From: Eucalyptus grandis
Lineage: Eukaryota; Streptophyta; Magnoliopsida; Myrtales; Myrtaceae
Direction of reading: 5' to 3'
Assembly: GCF_016545825.1 (NCBI RefSeq)
Contig: NC_052616.1
Location: 1,798,001-1,862,000 of the forward strand
DNA length: 64,000 nucleotides
The notes beneath the pieces are model-generated. The model was not told where the DNA came from. It saw only the letters and a list, made by a program, of their open reading frames with translations, and did no database searches. A program made the translations under genes and the position numbers. Below are positions 23,314-33,089 of the stretch, one piece after another; the stretch's first letter is position 1, and every line of letters starts with the position of its first letter.

Positions 23314-24483
23314 TCTAAGCCAAGCATAACTTTTAGCCAAATTATTCACGGCTTTCATGGTTAAAGTTAAGTGTGAAACATGTGAATCACATTTGAATAT
23401 TTTGCACGTGGAAACAAGTGTGATTAGTTTTGTTGAATTGCTCGAGAACTGAATTGGATTGATCGGTCCGGAGCGCGGTCACTCTTTAGTGCAAAAAAGC
23501 AGAGTCGATTTTGTTGGACTGGACCGGACCGGACCGGAACCGATGGTCGGTCCGGTTCCCGGTCCTAGGACCAAACGGTCCGGTCCACAGTTCGCAATTT
23601 TGGGAACCGGTGCTCCCGGTCCGGTTCCCGGTTCCAAGGTAGAACCGGACCGAACCGGGAACCGATCACCCCTAGCCAACTCCCACCACCGCAGATTAGA
23701 AGTCACCGTCATCTCCGGCGAAGACCTCCGCATCAACGACAGGCCCATCAAGAACAACGCCTTCGTCACTGTCAATGACTATTGCGGCTCGACTTCGTCG
23801 CAAGACTCGACCACACCTGATGCTCAGAGCGAAAGCTACCCTTACTGGGACGAGAAGCTCCACATGGACTTGCCCACAGGCTCGCATTACATCGTTGTCG
23901 AGGTCTGCCGGAGGACCTCCTCAGCTGGAGACAAGCTTGTCGGGACGGCCTGGATTCCAGTGTCGGACTTCGTTGGAGACTACACACCAGAGAATTACCT
24001 GCATTTCTTGAGTTACAGGCTGAGAGATGCCAAAGGCCTCCGCAATGGGATCATCAATATCTCGGTGAGGGTCGTGTCATCGTCGTATAAAGGGACTTTG
24101 TCCAGTTCGTCGCGTCTACCACCATCGGTGCTGGAGTTCAGGATGCCGGTGGATCGGGAGAGGAACGGGGGGACGGTGACCGGGGTACCGATTTGGTAAT
24201 GGAAATCTTGAGAGACACGGGCGTTTCGATTCCAAACTTCCAGTTGGAATAGAAGCGTCGGGATTCTTTGGTCTGTCACTTACGATTTGGTTTTGGACAA
24301 GCGATCGTCTTGTAAGTGCACATATTGATTTTTTTTAGACTTATCACTTGATGTTTTCGGTCCTTATCTGACTGGTTCGATCTGGTAGAGGGTGAATCTT
24401 CGATGTGAGATTGCTCTCGCGGAGCTAAGATGAGGTATTCTTTTACTGGCCAAATGGACTATCATGAAATATTTTCTCCTCTA

Positions 24484-24486
<3 letters not shown>

Positions 24487-24520
<34 letters not shown>
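24487..24520. repeat. (TC)n microsatellite
   Basis: About 17 uninterrupted TC dinucleotides in the 3' flank of A2. A potential length polymorphism. Confidence 0.95.
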
Positions 24521-24523
<3 letters not shown>

Positions 24524-27500
24524 GCACGCTTAAAGGTGCCATTTCATCTCGAAATCTTATTAAAATATTTCATGAGTCCATCTATCCATTAAGATAAATG
24601 ACAAAATCATTATTAGAATCAAAATAGACAGAACCGTTATATGAGTAACGAAGAAATTGTTGACTAATCCCGTAAATGTCTTGCCTTTCGATGTTTTATA
24701 TATTGCACATGCTACAAGCATTTTGTTTTTCCCTCCTATATAAACTCAAATCTTCAAATACTTTCTAGACCCGGCCAAAACCTTATTTTTCATATGCCTT
24801 ATTTCTGTTTTTTTTTCCTAAGCGGAGAAAAGGAAGTAGTCTCTGGAGAATTTCTGCGTTATAAAAAAGTTGATCCACACGGTGAATATAGACTCGGTCG
24901 AATCCAAGTAGAAATCGGAGGCGCTTGTATGAACTCAAATAGACAAAGTTCTCATCAACCTATAATGCAAAGTTACTTGTCAAACCAAAAAACAAGGAGT
25001 TTATTCCAAAAAATTTCTGCACAGCTCACGCGATTTGACATTAAATTGAGTTTAGTAAAAAAGCACCAAGAGCGATGAATTTGGAATTCTACGTTCTCCT
25101 CGTTGCGTTTTCTGTTTTGGTCAGCAAATTGTGAATCTTCTTTTTAGTTGGGTCAGGTAGGTAGCATGAACTTCCGATACGTAATTGCCTTTGCGTAGCA
25201 AAGTTGAATTCTTTCTTCTGCCGAACAAGAAAAGGAAGATCAGGAAGTGTTGTTCTCTTCTCTCTAAACAAGTAGGATACGTTAATATAGGCACGTTCGA
25301 TTACCTCGAGGGTTATGTTCTAGAGGTCATTGGACGTATCAAATGTAAGTTTACGTCAATTCTTTTAAACGTGTTTTCTTATTTTCATTTCAATACGATG
25401 AGATTATGAAAAGATTAATAGAAGGGATATACAAGAATACATTTTCATAGCTAATTGTCCAAAGAGTTCTTTTACGTCGCATTGTAGGAATGAAATTAAT
25501 GACATTAAAACAGATTAATTAGATCAATATGGATTCAGTCAAACTATGGTTCAAACTTGACCCGAATATTGTAGCCAAATAAAAGAGAACGTGGATCACA
25601 ATGCAAATTATTCCCTCGTTTTTATCACCAAAGAAAATTTTCAATTATGATCAGCGCAAAAAGATTGATTTCGCAATTAGTTTTGATTGGAGGCACATTG
25701 TACATTTTAAATAGGTTCCGTAAATATTAGAAAATCTAGAAGAAAGCTTAGTAAAAAAGCTATACCCCAACAACTTGGAAGATGCTATTGGGTGTCACAT
25801 GGTAATATGATCTGTAAACTCCAAAGATAATTTGGATTTCACTTATCTAATCTAATACCGATTTGCTGTATATGCTCTCGATTATCATTTTCTTTTTTGC
25901 CCATACATTGAGTCCGTTGTGGAATGGTGCATCACAATCATTAATGATGATTAATCTCCATGATCTTATTGCAAATTGTGCAATGTATTTTTTACTTCGC
26001 GGAGTCGTAAAATGTAAATATTTGTCCAAAAAAGAGCACCAGCACAGCTGTCCTTTATGTCACAACGCTTGTTATACGATTTGTCCTTAATGTTCTTTTT
26101 CCAATGTGAAGGAACAATGGGATCTTACCAGTTCCATAAATTAAATAAATTGTGAGTCAAAACTCAATTAAGTAGCCTCAATAATATAAGATCGCCCGCC
26201 TTAGTAATTTGGATAAATAAAGAGATAAGAGGAAAAATGCGGAAAACAGAGCTAAGAATTTTCCATATATTTATGTAATATAACAAAGAAGAATATATCG
26301 ACTTATTTACAAGTTTTATCATATATCTAAATAACACATCAATCAAGATATTCATAATAAAATAAAGATTTACGTGCAATCTTGAAATATAAATAATCAA
26401 CAGAAAAATATTAATTATTTTTAACATAGAAAAATATCTTAGAGAAATATCCAATTATCTCTAACGGAAATGATATTACGATTATAATCCCGTAAAAAGT
26501 GTGTGTGTGTTTTTTTTTTAAATAGTTAATCCACTCATGGTCATTTTCAAATTTCCATTGCGGTTTCATTGGGAAGACCAAAAAAAATTCATAAGAGGCC
26601 CTTTGATTATGCTTGCTTCCATCTCATAAAAGTAGAGGTGTGAATCTAAGATCTCAATGAGGCTTTTGAAAGCATTCAATCGTGATTCAGAATAAAGCTT
26701 TGCAACACTTTTTTTCCAAAAAATCTTCGTGACTCAATCTCTATGTATGTCATCCATTACGTCCTTTTTTCCATTAAAAAAAAAAAATCTAAACTGTGTC
26801 CGCCATTGTTTGGAAAATATCCATCCACATATCCTACTAAAGAAAATCAAGAGCAAAGGTTTCATTAGACCGGTGCATCTATACATTCTCGAGGAAAATA
26901 TATGAAAGTTTCCGCACTTCGAACAAAGAACAAGATAAGGATCCAACGTTAAGAAAGTCAAAACATTTCCGCAATCCGCTCCATGCATTTACACTTGGCA
27001 ATCCCATCTCTCCGTAAGCGGCCTGAGTTATCTACCTTGTTCTTTAATAAAAGTATACAACACGATGTCACGATCCATTGAACTTTGGGGCCATACATGG
27101 TTCAGAAATCTGGGAGTAGTTTACATGTTATTGTCTTAGGTCAGACGACTGCCCAGCGTCCTCTGTCGGCGTACTCCACAAGGTCGCACGTGGTGGCGCG
27201 GCGTAAGGCAGTAAAATTTGCCGGCACGCGTGGTTAGTATTTTATAAGGTGAAATCGAGGTGGTGCAAAAAATGGACTTGGACTAATTTAGGTGTCGTTT
27301 GGTGCGGGGAAATTCTTTTTTCTTTTTGTGTTATAGTTGACCAAATTGCAACATTCTTTATACGGACACACCTATTCTGAATAAATCATCTCACTTGCTT
27401 ATTCTGGGATGTTTCTCATAATATAGTGAAAACTAGACCGACAAACTTTGCTTTCCCATGAATTTCGCCTAAACGTCATGGGCATTTTGGGAAGTGATTA

Positions 27501-27722
27501 TATACATACAGGGAAAAGTAAGAGTAATTTGATTTCAAACGTAAAGGAAAATGCGCACGTTTTTTAAATAATAGATAGTGATATTGTCCTCTTCTCCTTT
27601 CTTTTAGGTGTTTATCAATTAACAAGAAACTAATTACAATGCGAACTACAATCCTAAGCTAATCTTCGTGGAACGTTTAAGGCTTGGCGTCAGTGCATTT
27701 TTTTCCCTCCCATAGGCTTTAA
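24521..27722. other. Non-genic A2-to-B2 spacer
   Basis: Loosely collinear with 8280-13150 downstream of A1, without the 10965-12392 insertion. ORFs of 60-96 codons occur (for example 24794-25078 and 26164-26454), but none is conserved in the paralogous spacer and none resembles a known protein. I see no gene here. Confidence 0.55.
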
Positions 27723-28649
27723 GGGCGCGTGTGACAACATTTCTGTTTCTTTTTTTCTTTGTTTTTTATGTTTCTCGGGACAAGTTTGAAACAAAAATCT
27801 GTTTGATAACATAATTTCATTTTTCTATTTCTGGAACAAATTTATATTCTAAAAATAGATTTGAAGCAAAAATCAGAAGTTAAAATTTTTAACTTTTCTA
27901 TTTCTAATATATAAATGAGAAATCAAAATTTTCCTCATCGTTCACTGTCGTCACCGCACATCATCTACCTATCACCTGTGGAACGCCGGACGCCTGTCCC
28001 CACTTGCCGCCCGCCACCAACCTCGGTCGTCAGTCGCCAGCCGCCAACCACTGGCCACTAGACTTCGGCCGCCAGTCACTAGCGATCAATCATCGGCCAT
28101 CGGACTCCAGCCGCCAATCGCTAGTCGCCGACCGTCGAATACCAGACGCTTGCTGGTCGTTGGCCGCTCATTACCAACCGTTGGACGTCAGAGGCTCACC
28201 ACCAACCACCAGATGTCCGCCATCGACCGCTCGTCACTCACCACTGACCGCCGGATGTTGGCCACTCACCGCCAACTACCGCTCACTGGACTCCGGATTT
28301 CAGACGCTGGAAGCTGAACTCCGGACATTGGACGTTGCTCACTGCTCGCCAAACATTGGACTCAGGCACCGGATGCCGGGCTTCAAACTCCAACACCGAA
28401 CACTAAATGTCGGACTTCGAACTCTAGCCGCCCACCACTAGTTGCTAGACATTGATCGGCAAACATCGGAATCTAGCCATCGAACGCCGGCCGTCACTAC
28501 TCCCAGAAATAAAAATTTTATTATGTTATCAAATGAATTTTTATTCCATAAATAGAAATTTTGAATCATTATCAAACGGGTTCTTCGTTCATAAACTCAT
28601 CCATGGAATAGAAATTGATTTCTTCTCCAGAAATTTTGTCATGCGCGCC
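27723..28649. mobile_element. TIR element with GC-richer core
   Basis: Inverted ends GGGCGCGTGTGACAACATTT and GGCGCGCATGACAAAATTTC (the second read on the minus strand) are flanked by TTAA on both sides (27719-27722 and 28650-28653). AT-rich arms contain phrases such as 'tttctatttctggaacaaat' with mirror partners near 28540. The core (about 27950-28500) is a degenerate repeat around 'cgccagtcgccggccaccg'. The ORF at 28004-28441 is a read-through of that repeat (Pro/Ser/Thr/Arg-rich). It may be a decayed PIF/Harbinger-type or TTAA-targeting element, unresolved. Confidence 0.6.
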
Positions 28650-28884
28650 TTAAAAGGCCACAAACATTTATTGAGTTGTTGAACAGGTTATATTCAAGCA
28701 GGCCAACGTGGACTCATGCAATTGCAAGCACACGCCATAATTGAACAATTGCCTCCGTACATCCTCACGCGCGTCACCTAACACTACTAGCGAAAAGAAA
28801 ATTAGCCTTTTCCCATGAAAGAATTGCGTTCAACAATATAGATTGAATAACTCATAAATAATCACGTGTCATTTGATTAGCAAT

Positions 28885-29685
28885 TGTTGACGCAAAAAAA
28901 AAAAAAATCTCGGGTGTTAGAGTCGATAGTCGAATCGATAAATATTCGGTAGAACGCCAACGACAGGAGCAAAAACCCATCAAGTGTTGGGAGGCGTTGG
29001 TCAAAAAACCTAGTCCGCCGACAAAGGAATTTAGTTTTCACCGACAGAGATTGTCCATGGCGCGGCCAAGTCTTAGGCCAAAACGGGGGTAAATGGAGAT
29101 CGATTTGATCGATAATGAAAACTTCACAATTAACATTACCGTCGATGTTCCGACCCAAAAAAAAAAAGACATAATCATTTGATGGAGTGGAAATGGAAGG
29201 ACTCTCTAAGTAGTGGAGCCAACGAATTAAGTTGCAAGTGTTGGAGAGGCACTCGTAAAGAGTAAATTTGGCGCAACTGTCAAGTAATGGAGTCAAAGAT
29301 CCCAAAAGAGTTAATAATAGCAACAGCGAAGAAGCTAAGAAGATACAACCATCGAATAGAGGAGTCGGTTGTTTCTAAGCTACCGTTTGTAAATAGGAGT
29401 TGCTGAATTGTAAGAACCATGTTAGATGTGTTTGATTTCTTTGTAAACGTCTGTAACTGTCGACTGTAGGTATAAATGCTTGGATTGTAGTTTGTAGAAG
29501 GCACCACCAATCAATCAAAAAGCACTAGCTATTCAATTTTACTTCCAAATTATCTTAACAATCTAGTACCTTTTACATGGCCAGCAAGGACTGTCCCCAG
29601 TCTTAGTTATTTTAATTTTCCTGTCGTTTATGTTTCATGTTCAAGAATCGACAAAGGACCTTTTCAAGACCTTTGTTGATTCACA
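28885..29685. mobile_element. Candidate solo LTR
   Basis: Begins TGTTGACGC and ends TTGTTGATTCACA, with flanks GCAAT and TCAAT (4 of 5 identical). The paralogous spacer upstream of B1 lacks this block. A TATA-like 'gtataaatgc' occurs near 29470, as expected of an LTR promoter. No internal retroelement coding sequence is present. The ORFs on the minus strand (28877-29510) are not recognisable. Confidence 0.5.
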
Positions 29686-30456
29686 TCAATCCATTTTAAA
29701 AGTATTACATCAACATTTTCCAGTAAAACAATACTGCTAGTATAGGAAATAACTTCAATCTAAATCAGTGAGACCAACACATATATTTATTCATTTTTGA
29801 TAGTCCAACATCATATCCTAAGAAATAACCTCTTAATGAATTTAGTATTATTTACTTCCTTCCACCATACCAAACTAATTACATATCAAGAAGTGGAGCC
29901 ACATATCATCTAATTTGAGTAACATAGCATTATGGATTGTAAAGAGTTTTCTTTAGGACCATTTATTTGAGAAAATTGGTTCATGAGAATTGTTCTCCAA
30001 CTTTTCGTTATTTGGAAGATGAAAAATTTATCGATATACAGAAAATGTTTTTCCATAGACGGAAAACAGCAAGTTTTATTTGGTGGAACTTCCCCCGCTA
30101 ATGAATTGATTTAGTCAACATATAGAAAAATTTCGCGGTTTGTATTCGTGACCACGACTTTTCAACCGCAAAAACCAACTTTAACTCGGCTCGCGTTCTA
30201 CGTCACCTGTTCTACGTGACCCTCCTCTCTCACCTAAACAAACATGGCCGCGTCAAAGTCGGGCCGGCGAAGAAGAAACAGAAATCGCCCACCTCCTTCT
30301 TCCTCCTTTCTCTCTCCCTTCCTTCCCAACCCTTTATATATAGCCAAACCACACAGTCTTCTTCATCTCAACACTTTTCATTACATTCATCTCCTCCACT
30401 TCTCCCAATCACAAGCTTCAAGCTTTCCGACCGGTGATCTTCAACCAAAAAAGAAG
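29686..30456 (+). promoter_or_regulatory. Upstream region, TATA box and 5' leader of B2
   Basis: A TATA box TATATATA is at about 30335-30342, followed by 'gccaaaccac' and a pyrimidine-rich leader of roughly 100 nt, just as in B1. The region from about 29810 aligns with 14430-15116, and the 13325-14420 MULE is absent here. Confidence 0.65.
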
Positions 30457-30978
30457 ATGAAGCGAGCCTTGGAAATCACCTTGATATCCGCAGAGAACAT
30501 CCGGCTCAACAAGAAGCCCGTGAAGAACGCAGTCGTGGCGGTCCGAGCAGAGCCCTGCCACGAATGCTCGACTAAACCGGCGCCAGACAAAGGAACAAAC
30601 CCTCAGTGGAACGAGAATCTCGTCGTTGACTTGCCCCTGCATGCGGGCTTCATTACCTTGGAAGTGAAGTGCAAGAGCTCGTCGGGGAGTTACAAGCTCG
30701 TTGGCGGAGCGACGGTACCATCTTCGGATTTCGCTGGCGATTTTGGCACACCGGAGGGTTACGTGCGTTTTCTCAGTTATAGGTTGAGGGATTCTAATGG
30801 CGTGCGGACAGACAGCATCATTAACATTTCGGCAAAAATGGCCGCGCCGGCACTGGCACGCACATATGAGGTTCCGCGGCCGGAGATCAGAGTGCCGGTT
30901 GGTGATCAGAGGAAGATGGTGGCGGCCGGTGGATTGGTAACTGGAGTCCCAGTTTGGTACGCCCAGACCTGTAGATGA
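30457..30978 (+). CDS. C2-domain protein, BAP1/BAP2-like (gene B2)
   Basis: Intact single-exon gene of 173 aa, close paralog of B1. The C2 domain spans about residues 4-129 (ALEITLISAENIRLNKKPV, PQWNENLVVDL, FLSYRLRD, IINISAKM), followed by a linker and LVTGVPVWYAQTCR. In the second-last codon pair, B1 reads TGT TGA where B2 has TGA, so B2 lacks the final Cys. The frame is open upstream to an ATG at 30244, but that extension lies upstream of the TATA box and is absent from B1, so 30457 is chosen. The gene belongs to the BON1-associated family; membrane or copine binding in defence control is inferred. A Copia element starts 16 bp after the stop, so the transcript must end in or near its LTR. 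Confidence 0.9.
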   Translation: MKRALEITLISAENIRLNKKPVKNAVVAVRAEPCHECSTKPAPDKGTNPQWNENLVVDLPLHAGFITLEVKCKSSSGSYKLVGGATVPSSDFAGDFGTPEGYVRFLSYRLRDSNGVRTDSIINISAKMAAPALARTYEVPRPEIRVPVGDQRKMVAAGGLVTGVPVWYAQTCR

Positions 30979-30994
30979 TGAAGCCAGAGCTGAT

Positions 30995-31218
30995 TGTTGA
31001 AGATACTGTTGCCTATAGTTGACCATAATTGATCGTTATTGATCTACTCTGTATATTTAGGAAAAATTAGAATTTTGTATATTTATTTTCTCTAATTAGA
31101 TCAAGCTTGTACGTTATTAATAGGGCTGTAAAATATACAATACAAGTGTATTGCAGAGAAAGAAAAACACTTTTTCCAATTCTCGATTCTTGGTTTGTTT
31201 CCATCTAATATTTTTACA
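30995..31218 (+). repeat. 5' LTR of Copia-1
   Basis: Starts TGTTGAAGATAC and ends TTTTTACA, immediately followed by the primer-binding site. It begins 16 bp after the stop codon of B2 and in sense orientation, so it could provide the polyadenylation site for B2. Confidence 0.95.
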
Positions 31219-31231
31219 TGGTATTAGAGCC
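31219..31231 (+). other. Primer-binding site of Copia-1
   Basis: TGGTATTAGAGCC directly abuts the 5' LTR. It matches the plant Copia consensus TGGTATCAGAGC, complementary to the 3' end of initiator tRNA-Met, with one mismatch. Confidence 0.85.
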
Positions 31232-31315
31232 TGTCTTCTAGCTTCTGCTCCTTTTCATCTTTCTCTACGTTAAGCCTGCAATTTTTTTTGTACTAAAAAC
31301 AGCAAGGAAACAAAA

Positions 31316-33050
31316 ATGCCAAGAAACCAAGCATCGAAATCTAGGACTTCCCAAGATCCAGAAATTTCTTCTAACATCCAAGGTTCAGGTGACTCACCTT
31401 TGGATGAATAGACAGATCGGGTGATAGAAAACCAAACACAAGAACGGAATCAAGTGCCGACTCTTGAGGAGCGACAGGGTTATGTTCATCCCAATATGGG
31501 GCAATTTCTTCCGGGCCCATATGTTCAATGGGTTCCCATCCAGGTTCAACCTATTCCAGGCCAGACGAGTCAGATGAATCCTACCCAAAGTTCCACCGGC
31601 TTTCTCGAGAGAGCCAATGACGGGCCAAGGGGAGAAGACCCGCAGCTTAATAATCAGTCCAACTCTAGTGGGATGGGATGGCCCTTCTTGCATCAAACCG
31701 GTTTGGGTTCATCAGGATTTGGGGTAAGTTCGTACTCGACCTAAGGACCAGGTTTTCTTTCCTTCGCAGGCTTCACCGAAGCTCGACCTAAACCAGGAGA
31801 CCCTCTCTACACCTCCAATGCAGACAGATCGGAGCTCCGCCTCATCACACAGCAGTTGTTGGGGCCAAAAATTATTCCATCTGGTCACGCGAGTTTCGTC
31901 GAGCCCTAATCACAAAAGACAAAGAAGGGTTTATAGACGGAATGGTTCCGGTTTCGAGCGACGAACGACTTGCGCGCCACTGGAGGAAATGTAATCAACT
32001 TGTCCGAACATGGATCAGCAACTGCCTCACCCCGGAGGTTGCTGCCGGACTACCCCGACCGAAGATGCTAAAGGAATATGGGAAAATATACGATAAATGT
32101 ATGGAAAACTTGATCGAGCCAAAATTTTCAGCATAACTTAGGCCCTATCTGAGCTAAGACAAGGGAATCTCTTGATATCTACTGTTTTTAACAAGTTATC
32201 GGCACTGTGGAATGAATTGGAGATGGTCGAAGAAAAATTGGAGGGACCCAAAGCAACCCTAGCACAATACCGGGTGATAAGGGAGAGGGAGAAGGTAACT
32301 TGGTTTCTACTCATACTAAGTGAAAGTTACTTACCGTTTCGTAGCCAAATCCTCGCCATGGACCCGTACCCTCGCTCGATTGGATTTACCAGCTTGCAGT
32401 CCAGGAAGAGTTGCAACGCTTAGCTTCCTCAGAGTACCTCAAAGTCAGAGATTGCATTATTCTTGCAACCAAGGCGACGTCGGAGCAAAAGCTGGTTGTA
32501 GCAAAGTCCGGCCATGGGAGCCCTGGTGGATCGAGAGTTGCGGTCGCGGCCCTAGGGTTAGCAAATGGAAAAGACAAAGTCTTTTATTCATCTGGAATGA
32601 GCGGTCACGATTTAATCGGCCAATTGGACGGTCCAGGCCTCTTGTAGGCTCCTTTTCCAGCGAACGGCAGAGATCTCATCTCTGGATTCGATGGCTATAG
32701 CTGGCCCGGACTATCTGACGGTCCAGGATACATCTTGGCGGCGCCCAGATCTAATGGCTCACAACAAGCCACGTTTGCACCGGCATGGAGAGGATCTAAC
32801 GACCATAATCTAGCAAATTTCTCAAATAAATACCACGGTGGAAATTCCAACAAAGGAAAAGGCAAATTTTGTGATTATTGTAAGCGTCTCAATCATACAT
32901 GAGATAATTGTTGGAAATTGCATGGGAAGCCGGCAAATAAGGAAAGAAAGGAAATGGAAATTTCCATCGCAGCAAATGCTAAAGCTCACCAGCCCGTTAG
33001 TAATGATCAATTCCAGCAAATCATGAGAGCTTTAAGCCAATTGGGATCAC
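31316..33050 (+). pseudogene. Copia-1 gag (broken)
   Basis: Begins at ATG 31316 (MPRNQASKSRTSQDPE) and is interrupted by several stops and frameshifts. Typical gag core phrases are visible: WSREFRRALITKDKEG near 31880, RTWISNCLTPEVA near 32005 and FRSQILAMDPYP near 32340. The zinc knuckle CDYCKRLNHT-stop-DNC (about 32870-32911) is broken by a TGA at 32900-32902. In the intact family gag forms the virus-like particle in the cytoplasm; this copy cannot. Confidence 0.8.
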
Positions 33051-33089
33051 AAGATAAAGCAGCGAGTTATACAGGTACTTCTGATTGCT

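Larger units (their letters stand above)
22602..23674. mobile_element. hAT-type non-autonomous element inside gene A2
   Basis: An exact 8-bp target duplication GCCAACTC (22594-22601 and 23675-23682) plus short inverted ends TAGAGGTG and TAGGGGTG are the signature of hAT transposons. The subterminal regions (about 22615-22760 and 23515-23665) are dense in GGAACCGG/CCGGTTCC and GGACCGGACC repeats, likely transposase-binding sites. The interior is AT-rich and has no transposase ORF. A solo LTR is nested at 22951-23200, so the original element was roughly 820 bp. It lies just after codon 3 of A2. Confidence 0.9.
22591..24199 (+). pseudogene. C2-domain BAP-like gene A2, split by a hAT insertion
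   Basis: The native ATG GCC AAC TC at 22591-22601 is separated from the rest of the gene (from 23675) by 1073 bp of hAT element plus the duplicated GCCAACTC. Downstream, the frame ANSHHRRLEVTVISGEDL through GTVTGVPIW is fully open to TAA at 24197-24199. The domains are as in A1: C2 at about residues 8-135, then linker, then GVPIW. It ends right at that Trp and lacks the short PNQWKA tail of A1 and A3. From the native ATG, translation would stop at 22701 after 36 residues. A 246-codon frame starting at ATG 23459 inside the element joins the C2 body in frame. Either the gene is dead, or it is expressed from a new start. No other lesion is visible. Confidence 0.85.

Noticed and set aside
23337..23460. 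An snRNA gene after the USE/TATA-like pair
   Set aside because: No U1, U2, U4, U5 or U6 start sequence follows, and no 3' box was seen.
28004..28441. 145-codon ORF
   Set aside because: It reads a degenerate minisatellite in the core of a TIR element.
30244..30456. In-frame N-terminal extension of B2
   Set aside because: It starts upstream of the TATA box, is not conserved in B1, and the shared start is at 30457.
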